Shown in pieces: positions 1 through 9,995 of a DNA stretch of 64,000 nucleotides. The notes beneath the pieces were generated by a model. That model worked only from the letters and a program-made list of their open reading frames with translations, was not told the origin of the DNA and ran no database searches. The stretch is from Ceratodon purpureus. Taxonomy: Eukaryota > Streptophyta > Bryopsida > Pseudoditrichales > Ditrichaceae. Location: positions 17,068,637 through 17,132,636 of the forward strand of contig CM026425.1 of NCBI GenBank assembly GCA_014871385.1, read 5' to 3'. The position numbers were made by a program, and so were the translations under genes. Numbering within the stretch: the first letter of the stretch is position 1; every line of letters starts with the position of its first letter.

Positions 1-412
1 ATTAACGCGATGGCACCTGGTCGACGTCACTGTTAACGCGATGTAACGTAGTTGTACAACATAGTGATAAACAAGCACAAACAGGTGAATGAATTTCTCA
101 TGAACTGTGACGCAAAAAATTAGATAAAGCCATAGTCATATTAAGCCGGAAGTCGGTGAAATATGTTTACTGAATAACTCATATATCCGTCTATGCCTAA
201 GTTTGCTAGCTGTAGAGGGCAAATCCCAGAAAGTCAACACAAGGGACTAAGATGAAGAGAAGACACATCTCTGACCCAAAAAACGCAACAGAATGTCAAT
301 TCAGGGCGGGGTTGTCCAGGAGTCTGAGAAACTAAAGCCAATGTGTAGTAAAATATCACCAAGGTCTGATCCGCTACACAGTGCTACATCGTGCGCCAGT
401 AGCATCTGACAC

Positions 413-874
413 CTAGTTCAGTGCGGTAACTGATCCCTCGCTGGCACTCAAGAAAACAGAGGTGGTAGCGTCGAAGTGGGTCTCCAGAGAAGAACACTCG
501 CTGGCACTCAGGTAAACAGAGGTGGCAGCGTCCAAGTGGGTCTCCAGAGAAGAACAGTCGGAGGTTCTGAATGAGTACGACCAGGGCTTAGATTCTCCGG
601 TGTCTTCGGTGACATTGTCCAGGAGAATTGGATGTGCAGGTGCTGATCCGCGGGTACTCTTGGAGTCATGATACTGCTGTAAGAAGTCTACGAAATGGAT
701 GCCGGTCGCCTTTCCCAGTGACTCCACCTCCTGGTAACAAGGATCACTCCAACAGAATTCGTTAGAAAATGTAACAAACGACGCAAGGGCTGGGAGATTC
801 GGGAGCTCAATGCCTTGTGTTTGCTTTCGCAAATGAACCTCGGCCAACCAACTAAAAAAAACATGCTTGTCCAT
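413..874 (-). CDS. Hypothetical 153-aa ORF inside the CACTA element
   Basis: This minus-strand open frame starts with ATG at 874 and has no recognised domain. Its C-terminal third is built from a 60-bp tandem duplication (438-557), so the protein repeats a 20-residue block rich in Ser, Thr and Ala. Amino acid use looks plausible for coding sequence, but there is no homologue I recognise. It could be an exon of a second CACTA gene (CACTA elements often carry a TNPA-like gene) or chance. Confidence 0.3.
   Translation of the reverse strand: MDKHVFFSWLAEVHLRKQTQGIELPNLPALASFVTFSNEFCWSDPCYQEVESLGKATGIHFVDFLQQYHDSKSTRGSAPAHPILLDNVTEDTGESKPWSYSFRTSDCSSLETHLDAATSVYLSASECSSLETHFDATTSVFLSASEGSVTALN
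438..557. repeat. 60-bp tandem duplication
   Basis: Two adjacent 60-bp copies (438-497 and 498-557) differ at only a few positions. The unit length is a multiple of three, so the overlapping minus-strand frame stays open. Confidence 0.85.
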
Positions 875-2218
875 TTCCTAGCAGAAGCAGAGGACGCTAA
901 GCTCGGAGCCAGGAGGACAGAATGCCAACAGTGTCTGAGATTAAAAAAACGGCCTCTCTGGTGACTGAGGAATCTGCGGAGTCAGATGTTTTTGCACACC
1001 CCGATCATAGGTAAGACCCTCTCATTACAAGAGTTAGAAGGAAGGAGATGTGGCTGTCAAATTCAGTACTGAAAAAGGCGACCTCATGGAGGACCTACCG
1101 GTTTTCCCTTGATGGATATTGTACTGGCATTGCATATCTCTCATTTGCGTGAAAACACTCTTGCATGCGTCGGAGGTGATTGAATTGGAAGTATGGGAGT
1201 CACAAACAGAAGCAGTACTAACTACTGATGAGTACTGAACTAGCTAGTACAGCTGCACAGGGCTAGGATTACTTGCCCGAAATCTGAACGTACATGCAAT
1301 CTAGTGACTTGATAGCCGGTACCATGCGTACATGCAATCTATTCACTTGATTCCAGATACTCTTTGTACAAAGACTTTGTATGATCACAAAGTCGTTCGC
1401 ACATGTGGAATGTGCAATCCTAATACCTAGATTAGAACATGAGACTTAGTCATATAGCTCTGTCGAACTGTTTTGTGTACAGTTAAATAGGTGAGCTGGA
1501 AACCAGAGGAGGAGGAGGAGGAGGAAGACGTCTGGAGCATGTGAGACCCGTCGCGGTGTGAATCTAAGACACATGTGACAATCCTACTTAATGATTTTCT
1601 CATTCTGTGTTGCGGTGTCCACTCAATTTGAATAAACGCGATATGAAGTCATCTACTGTCACAGGTTACTAAACTCTGCGTCTCCTTTAACGTAATCTAC
1701 CGTCACTCCTGACGTGATAGAACCTTATCGCAACGTCATGCAGAACGGGACGTAACGTGATAGTTAACGCTTTAGTCCAGAAAATCTAACTCAAAGTAGG
1801 ACTTGATTGCCATTGAAATGGACTACCGTGGTGGCGATGGTTGAACGAGTCCGATTGCAAGCATTGAACCTCGTACCTATTTTTGCCAAATTTGCCATGA
1901 GCTTTGAATTATGGTGTCCGACATGTGAATACAATTCGGTTTGACACGTGGATTCGGGTCATTGAGACTGGATTCTTGGACACACACAGCGAACAGGCCT
2001 CCATAAACCCAGGTAGCAACCCCAATCTCCACTTAGTACGAACTTTATTTGATGAAGATGTGACCAATATTACCTCATGCCACTGCTTTCGTTGAATAGT
2101 CTTAGTACGTCTTGCATGCGTCATTATTTTCCGTCACTGGAAACGCAATCTAACGTAATGTAATGCTATCAAGACATCACATGCCGTCACGTGAAACGCG
2201 ACATAAACCTTTCAGGTT
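875..2218. other. CACTA internal non-coding sequence
   Basis: I see no convincing gene here. The stretch contains scattered partial copies of the GTCAC/AACG motif (for example around 1690-1760 and 2133-2199) and a short GGA-rich run near 1506-1527. The two overlapping frames at 1904-2124 are on opposite strands of the same DNA and show no coding evidence. Confidence 0.5.
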
Positions 2219-2707
2219 ATGGGTGACCAGAAAACGGACCGCTGCCGTCAAAGTCCGCAAGATACAAGCAGTTGGGGGTTCTCTGATGAGGAACACGAAG
2301 TTTGGACTCCGACTGCGGAAGAGTGTGAAGTAATCCTTATCCTCTCAAATCTAGACAAGTATTTGACCCCCCCTGAAAGGACGGAGGCTGTGATCACTGA
2401 GGCTGAAAACATACGAACCTTGAATCCTTTGCGTCTGGGCCCGTATTGTGAGCTTCGCAGGTCCCGGAACATTCCTAGGATTGCAAGTCGGAGTTGGAAG
2501 CCGAAAATGACCAGACCGGTTGCTTCAAGGGCAATGAAACGCATAGCCAATCCATACCTAGGCGCCATCGGGGACGGGAAGATGTACGTGTCGCAGTTGC
2601 CCAAGCGTTCACCGATACCAACATCTTCAGCGACACAGGAGACTGATATAGCAATCACCCTTGAAGATCACGAAGGCTGGGACAAATTAGACTACTCCGT
2701 TGACTGA
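2219..2707 (+). CDS. Hypothetical 162-aa ORF upstream of the CACTA transposase
   Basis: The ORF begins at ATG 2219 and ends with TGA at 2705-2707. It is hydrophilic, acidic near the N terminus and basic in the middle, and has no domain I recognise. It is flanked on both sides by GTCAC/AAACGC motif clusters (2133-2199 and 2925-2991), which occur elsewhere in non-coding parts of this element. It may be an exon of an accessory CACTA gene on the same strand as the transposase. Chance cannot be excluded. Confidence 0.35.
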   Translation: MGDQKTDRCRQSPQDTSSWGFSDEEHEVWTPTAEECEVILILSNLDKYLTPPERTEAVITEAENIRTLNPLRLGPYCELRRSRNIPRIASRSWKPKMTRPVASRAMKRIANPYLGAIGDGKMYVSQLPKRSPIPTSSATQETDIAITLEDHEGWDKLDYSVD

Positions 2708-3106
2708 TCCAAACAGTGCTGGATTCATGAGCGGAAGTAGGGCTATCAAATCGGCAGCCTGTGATATGCATTACTGGCAACAAACGTACCGTCGTCTACG
2801 GAGCCCCTGAAAATGGCAACAGTGCTTTGGATATATGTTCTCACTACGTCAGATGTGTCTCGCTGCTTCCGTCATAGAAAATGTGTTGTGACATAATGTA
2901 ACATCTACAGAGACGTCATGTCACGTCACATGAAACGCGATATATGATTCTGTAGCGTCTTTGCGCGTCATCGTGTATGTCACGTGAAACGGCATATAAC
3001 GCATTCTAAAACGCGTTCTACTATCACTTTAAACGGACCTTACGGTGAAGTGCACATGCGTAAATTACATCATTAGCTGCATGGAGTCCGCGTCCTAATC
3101 TATCAC

Positions 3107-6100
3107 ATGGCCTCCTGTGCAGAAATGGCGTTCAACGCTGGAAAACGCAAGTGGAGATCGACTGAGGAGATAATTCACCATCACGAACTTCAATTCGCTG
3201 CAAGCACGGAGGTTCCTATAACGAGGTGGTCATGCCCATGCACGTACTGTCACGGAGGCCGACGCTTGCCTGTGCGAGCAATAACTAAGCATCTGAAATC
3301 TTATGGACGCGACCCATTTCTGTACCGCTCTATGATTGGAGGAGATCCCCCAGAGGGGTACCCGGAGGATGGAGCGTGGTACCACAGCGATGAGGAGTGG
3401 ACGGTAGACAATACTGATGGCCGCAATGAAGAGGTTTTTGAGCATCTTCAACCCGAAGACACAAGTGATGATCCGCCTGGCCACCACGATGTTCATAAGC
3501 AGTTTGAGGACGCTCTGCGAACCGCTGAAGAATTACAGGAGATTGCGCAAGATTCTGAGAATAGGCCCAACGATGACACTGATGAAGCAGACTTCGCAGA
3601 TAGCACAGTCGAGGCATTGGAGTTACTATATTCGGAGGCCTCACATCCAGTGTATGCAGGTAGTTCTGTAAGCCTAATCTCAGCAGTGGTTGTCATCATG
3701 ACACTGTGCACGACGCATGGGGTGAGCAACGCATTTGTAACTGAGCTGCTTCATTATCTGTCGGCGGAGCTTCTTCCAAAGGGAAACGTCTTGCCTGCGA
3801 AGCACTACAAGGCAAAGATAATGCTGCAAGCACTCGGACTAGCGTACAATGTTATACATGCTTGTCCTGCAGGTTGCGTTCTATTTCGTGGAGAGCACGC
3901 GGACTGCGAATCATGCCCCCGCTGCGGGAAAAGCAGATACAGAGAAGGTACTATGTGTCACTTGGAACGTAGTGTATGTCATACGGAATTTCACTATGTG
4001 TTATCCGTAACGCACCTTATGTTATCTGTGACTTAGTTTTCTACATCTGTAAGTCAGTATACGTCATTGGAAACGTGGCAATGTCATGAGTAACTCAGTT
4101 TATGTCATTTGAAACGCACTTTATGTCACCATTAAGAATGCATTCATGTCATCTTAGACGCATTGTTTGTGTCATGTGTCACACAATTTGTGTCATCTGT
4201 AACGTGATGTAGTGTTCTCTGTATCTGTATGAAGGTACGAAGACAGCACCGACGAAGGTTGTAAGGCACTTTCCCCTTATTCCGAGGCTGAGGCGCATGT
4301 TTGGCTCTCCTGCAATTGCAAAGCTTCTGAAATGGCATTCAGAGCGTGTGGTGACCACAAACGGGGATGGCGAGCCCGTAATGGACTCCGTAATCGACAG
4401 TCCCGCTTGGAGACACATTGGAGTCATAGATCCCACGTTTCAAGCTGAGAATCGGAACGTGCGCATGGCACTGTCACTTGATGGACTGAACCCTTTTTCG
4501 GTTCGTAGTACGTCACATTCAACGTGGCCTGTTCTCTTAATAATTTACAATCTACCGCCGTGGTTACTCACAAAACGCTTTTTCATCATGCTGAGCATTT
4601 TAATTTCGGGCAAGGAGTCACCGACGGACAAGAACATAGATGTTTTCATTGCGCCACTCTTGGAAGAATTGCATGCCCTCTGGGGAGGCGTACCAGCCGT
4701 GGACGCTTCAGCAGATCCAGCGGAGAGGCCCTTCACACTCCGTGGCCTCTTATTATGGACAATTTCAGATTTTCCCGCTTACGGATTGATTTCAGGACAA
4801 CAAACAAAGGGCTATAGGGCTTGCCCAGTTTGTGGTCCGAACATTGTTTCCAGAAGTGCGAGGGGTCCTAACGGCCAGAAGATAGTGTACGTAGGTGCAC
4901 GCCAGCGTCTTCCGGAGGACCATGCATTCCGTACCGATATGCGATTCAACGGTCTTGAAGAGAGAGGTTGTTCATGTTCAAGGATGACAGGCAACGATGT
5001 CCTGCAATTTGCACAAGAAAGGGAGGCGTACATTGCCTCCGGTGGCCGGGCAGATGGTCCAGGCGATCCTGTGAGGAGGCACGGAGTGAAGAGAATTTCC
5101 GCGCTTTTCTCCCTTCCATATTGGAAGGTTTGTGCCATGCCGCTCATCACTTTTTATTTTTGCTCCAATCGTCGATACGTTTAAGTGCAAGAGATGCTTT
5201 GTAACGTGAAACTCTGTTATCCCGTGTCACCACGATGTCTTTAAATGATGAACCTGTGACATAGAGTACCGTCACTTTAAACACTGAACAACGTTAAAAC
5301 CTGTCAACCTATGTCACTCGAAAACGTCCCTTTCTGTCATCCCACAGAAACATGTAGAATTTTCGAATTTTGACCGTAGCCGTCAATGTGGTGCAGGACT
5401 TGCTGATCAGGCATACCCTGGACGTCATGCATTGCGAGAAAAACCTTTGTGAAAATATAATAAAGACTCTGTTTGGGGAGACTGACTTTCCTCGAGGACG
5501 CATGGACTTCAAAGATATGGGAGTGAGGTCTAACTTATGGTTGAGACAGACTGACGGCAGAGACGGCCGGCTATTCATGCCACACGCACCTTATGTTCTC
5601 CCACCACAAGCGAAGACTGACATGCTAGCCGTAATAGGATCGACGAAGGTGCCACAGAATTATGCAGGCGCCATTCACAAAAGGGTGTCTGAAGGAAGAT
5701 TGAGATTTCTTAAATCCCATGACTTTCACATCCTAATGCAACAGGTAAGCAAATTTCAATTCTTCGTTGCTACTATGTTTAAGTTGACCTACTGAATGTG
5801 TATCAGCTATAGAGATACATGCAATATGTTACTTCCTGTCAATGGAATGTTTTAGTTAACACTTTAGCACGTTCCTTCGTGTTATGCTAATTTCCTCGGA
5901 AACGCAGTGTAACGTTACTTGAAATGTGAGTAACGTACCTTTGACGTCAGAACATGTTGTTGCCTGTTATTTTAAACTTGCACTCCACGCAATTCCACGT
6001 TACTGGAAACAAGGGGTAACCCAGGTTGAAGACAAAGCACGTATGCAGATTCATGTCCCTTGAAAACAATGAGGCGTCTTGTACCTTTCTGTAGTATGTA

Positions 6101-7799
6101 AACAGAATATTAATTCCGTACTTTCTGACATTCTATTGAACTCTCTTTTTGGCATTTGCAGATACTACCCGTGTCACTGAGGAATGTCGATATGAATCGC
6201 GAAGTCCGGACCTGCATCATGAGAGTCAGCAGGGTATTTAGGCGTTTGTGCAGTCGCACAATCAACCCGGCCAAAGAACAGGAGTGGGTTGCAGACGCAA
6301 ACGAGACACTCTGTATGATTGAGCGCGAGTTTCCTCTAGGTTCAATGGTCATCATGGCGCACCTTCTTGTGCATCTCATGGAGGAGCTATTTCTATGCGG
6401 CCCAGTTCAGAGTCGTTGGATGTATCCAATGGAGAGATACATGAAGACACTGAAGGATTATGTGCGTTCGTACGCTCGGCCCGAGGGTTGCATGGCAGAG
6501 GCATACTCTATGGAAGAAACACTTGGATTCTGCTCAGAGTATATGGAACGTTACGGCGCTACGTCCCGCAGAGTGTGGGACGCAAATGAAGAGCAGGCAA
6601 TGCACGATGAAATGGTGGAGGGCAAGGGAGTAAGGCGACTGCTGTCCCGCACTCTTCGTGGATGGATTCACAACTTTGTAATCACGAACGCCGCCTCACT
6701 TCAACACTACAGACGGTGCCACCCTAAACTATAGCTGTGACCCTTCCCTGTTTTTTTTCCCCTTCATGTGTCGACGTCCATAAACATGATGTAATGTCTT
6801 TAGAAACACGATTCTACGTTAACGTCACCGGAAATCATGTTAACATCCGTTAAACTGTGTCACTGCGTACACTGTTTCCCTTAAATCTAACGCAACGGAT
6901 GTTCCATGTCTTCATAATTGCGCACTTCAGAGCATACGAGGGGGAACAGGAGTCTAGGTCGTCTCTACGCCGCCAGCGCCATCGTGGAAGACCTCCTCGA
7001 AGGGGACGGAGGCCCTCTAATACGCCTTCTGAGCTGCGGGCATTGCCAGCCTTTTCAGATTGGCTGACTGCCGCGGTTGCCACCGACCGTGCCACTGGCT
7101 CCAGGCGCGTCGACCAGACCACGTTCGATTTGTCGAGGCCTCCATCATTTATTGCAACCGCGTATCGGTCAATGAAGGCTTATGGCATGCACTTTCGTTG
7201 CCGCTCAGTCGAAGCTTCAAACACCACCATGGACAGTGGAGTGCATGCATCCTTCACAGATGATGGAGGAGCAGAGACAGAGGAGTACGTGGGCCATGTT
7301 GAAGAAATACTCGAATTGGACTACAGGCGTACGTGCGTCGTAGTTCTTGTCTGTTCCTGGGTTAAAGGAAGACTAGGAGGTGCTGCTCCTACAATGAAGC
7401 GGGATGAACACGTTACACGGGTTCCTTTCCGTGAACTTCGCAGATCAGTACAGAGCACCTCTTGGTCCCCAATCATTTGCTTTTCCCATTCATGTGCAGC
7501 AAGTGTTTTTTGCGACCGACGACGGGCCGTGGAAGGTGGTCTGCAAGGTTGATGTTCGAGGCAGCCGTGGAGGTCGCGCCTTTGCACAAGAAGAGGACGA
7601 CGCAGATGCACAGATCACCGGCCTTTTGTCATCACGTGCCAATAACATTGGCACCAGCAGGCCCGAATCTTCAGACTCGGAGGAGTTCATAGTAAACGGG
7701 TCCTTTGTAGAAAGGCACATGGTTGGTCCCCTAGCAGCGGACACTGACGATGAGGAAGCGGACCACCTCCTCGGCGATTCATCAGATAGTGAGCATTGA
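3107..7799 (+). CDS. CACTA tnp2-type transposase, five exons, frameshifted in the last
   Basis: The gene encodes the DNA transposase expected to excise and insert the element. I place exons at 3107-3947, 4235-5127, 5397-5744, 6162-6715 and 6931-7799; donor and acceptor phases agree at every junction. Exon 1 holds a Cys-rich zinc segment (CESCPRCG) after an acidic stretch. Exons 2-3 match the Transposase_21/tnp2 catalytic region, including VVRHFPLIPRL, the ALSLDGLNPF block, LPYWK and IRHTLDVMHCEKN. Exon 4 matches DUF4218 (HLLVHLMEELFLCGPVQSRW, YARPEGCMAEAY). Exon 5 matches DUF4216 (GHVEEILELDY, HVQQVFFATDDG), but its two halves lie in different frames, with the shift between about 7395 and 7425. 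The C terminus is acidic. The frameshift suggests this copy is inactive unless it is a sequence error. Confidence 0.8.
3950..4234. repeat. Intron array of roughly 22-bp CACTA motif units
   Basis: The first transposase intron consists largely of about ten degenerate units of roughly 20-23 bp, each starting near TATGTCAT and continuing to AACGCA. Clear units include GTCATTGGAAACG at 4063-4075 and GTCATTTGAAACGC at 4104-4117. The same motif occurs at both sides of the gene and in other introns (for example 5313-5326). Confidence 0.7.
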
Positions 7800-8768
7800 C
7801 CCTTCACAGATTTGATGTCAAATGACTGTAAATGATGTTTAACGTAACGCAGTTCCACGTGTAATGAACAGCACTTGTCGTTTTTAGTAACGTTCACAAC
7901 GGAATGCATGCTAAAGCTACGTTAAGATTGACATGTGAACGTCAAAAGTACTGTAATAGTTACGAATTTGTTCATAGTGACGCTATCACGTTAAACCTAC
8001 GTACAGTGTGTCACGTTCACGTTAAAACCATGTCAATAGTGACACTTCCACATCAAAACATTCAGCAATGCATCCGACGTTTAAGTTAACGCGCGCGTCA
8101 ATTAGACGCGTTTTTGTGTCACTCAAAACGTGCGCGTCACTATTGACTCCCCCTAGGACATAGACCCCGTGAAAACCTAGCCGCCACGTCATCCCTACCT
8201 TACATGCATAGTGGACACGTCAGCCACGTCCATATGTTTCTTGAAACGCAGTGTGACGTGTTTTTATGTCATCCTAAACGCGAGCGTCACTGTTGACACC
8301 CCCTACGATGTAGCCTATAGACAACCTAGCCGCCACGTCAGCAGAACCTAAACTCTAGACCAACGTTTTTAATAACGCAGTTGAACGTCTCTCATGTCAC
8401 CCTAAACGCCCTCCACGTTAAAAGAAACGTGCTGACGTGGGATGAGACTAAATTCATCCATCACTAAACTACCCTGAGGTAAAAAACTCCCCGGAAAAAT
8501 TACTTTCCACAAAGCAGAGCTCTGTCAAAGTTGACGCGTCCTTGTCTCCCATTGTTATCTTTAACGCTGAAGCGTCACTTCAAAATTCAAGTTGACACTC
8601 TTTGACAGAACCCGTTAAAACGACGTCAAAAGTGACGCATGCATGTTAAAACGTTTAACGCGCAGTATGTTTATTTGGATCACTTTTCCACACTAATTTC
8701 CATAAGTCCAGGTTTACGTCACTGTTGACGCAGTTTAACGCAGGACAGAATGCTGTTCTGCTCTAGTG
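7800..8768. repeat. Right subterminal repeat region of the CACTA element
   Basis: This gene-free stretch holds many copies of the element motif in direct and inverted orientation, including 8268-8281, 8396-8409 and 8718-8731. It ends with a short inverted repeat, CAGAA...TTCTG, just before the TAGTG terminus. Such a region normally binds the CACTA-encoded TNPA-like protein. Confidence 0.65.
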
Positions 8769-8790
8769 AGAACTTAAGGATGATTATAAG

Positions 8791-8878
8791 TTCACCGTCG
8801 ATTCATCAATGTCTGGATTCTGATTCACCGTTGATTCACCAATGTCTGGATTCTGATTCACCATTGATTCACCATATT
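8791..8878. repeat. 33-bp tandem repeat, about 2.7 copies
   Basis: Units at 8791-8823, 8824-8856 and a partial unit at 8857-8878 share the core ATTCACC and GTCTGGATTCTG. They lie directly outside the inferred CACTA right end. Confidence 0.85.
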
Positions 8879-9284
8879 ATAAAGGAAACTTACTTGGCAC
8901 ATGGAGATGCTGAGGTCACGGGCGGTTAATGACGCGGACGCTTGTTTCCCATCTCTACAGGCAGAGCTTAGGCGAACGTCCTCAACCTTGAGGCAATTCA
9001 CCGGACTGACGTGCAGTCGAAGGCGCACAAGAGCTGGAATTTTTATTCCGCAGTGCGATCGTCTGAGTGTCGTAAGTATAATCTTCCTATTAATAGTCAT
9101 GGATCTTCTTTCTCTACTGTATCACCGAACTCATTGTTTTCCACATAGCAAAAATCAGGACTCGAAATGACGAGAATGCCATCACACAGATCAGTTATAT
9201 TTACTACGGCTGAAGTGAAAATCGATAGAATATGTACCTCGCAATCCGCTAGACTAATGGTGTAGCTGATCGTCGTATTATATT

Positions 9285-9363
9285 TGTCCTCGTAGCCTAC
9301 AGCGGCGTCCTACAATTCGAGATCAGTATTTTCGTCCTCGTAGCCTGCAGCGGCGTCCTACAA
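9285..9363. repeat. Spaced direct repeat of about 30 bp
   Basis: Two copies (about 9285-9314 and 9332-9363) share CCTCGTAGCCT and CAGCGGCGTCCTACAA. A second, looser duplicate pair lies at about 9554-9590 and 9714-9751 (shared GATGAAC and GTCGTCACGCC). No gene is evident between 8880 and 9890. Confidence 0.7.
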
Positions 9364-9995
9364 CGTAAGACCTCGTAAGTCGCTAACCTCATAAGTCGCT
9401 ATCTAGAAATCATGGAGATTGAAATTGAAAACATAAACCATGAGATAAATCATGGAGAAGTTTTATCACGGAATTCGGTTAAGAGCAATGAGCACAACAC
9501 CTTCTCCACATAAACGAATGGAAGATGACTTCGTCAACAACATCATCAACTAGATGAACATCGTCACGCCTTCGCGGTCAAGCGAAAGCATGAAAGTCCA
9601 ACGCCACTCTGGACATTCTATTAATGAGTAAACAACGTCTTCTGTTGACATAGATGAATTACCATCAACACATGCTAAATTATTAGAACACTCGGGACAG
9701 ATCACATCAAACGGATGAACGTCGTCACGCCTGTCGCGGTAGAGTGAAGCGGTCGGAACTTGAGGAGGCGACAATCACGAACAACGCACCCGGAAGTACA
9801 TCAGAATGAGACTCGTCGATAAATGATGAAAAAATGTGAAGTTCGTTAGAGAATAACTGGAGAGTGTCGATGAATGAGCGCGGAAGTGGATGAATGATGT
9901 CCTTGTGGAAGGAAGATGGAGATGTGGAGAGGAAGGGGAGGGAGTGTTTTGGCAGCAGCGGTGGGGGAAGGGAATTGCAGACAGAATTACTAGCG

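Larger units (their letters stand above)
1..8768 (+). mobile_element. CACTA (En/Spm-type) DNA transposon, left end outside window
   Basis: The region carries a tnp2-type CACTA transposase gene (3107-7799). Its non-coding parts are packed with a degenerate motif, GTCAC followed by AAACGC (examples 26-40, 2133-2146, 2186-2199, 2925-2938, 8396-8409, 8718-8731), of the kind CACTA elements carry as subterminal transposase-binding repeats. These repeats stop abruptly near 8740. The candidate right terminus is TAGTG at 8764-8768, which reads CACTA on the other strand, the expected CACTA end. Motif copies already occur at base 26, so the left end probably lies upstream of the window. The right boundary is inferred because the matching left end cannot be seen. 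Confidence 0.75.
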
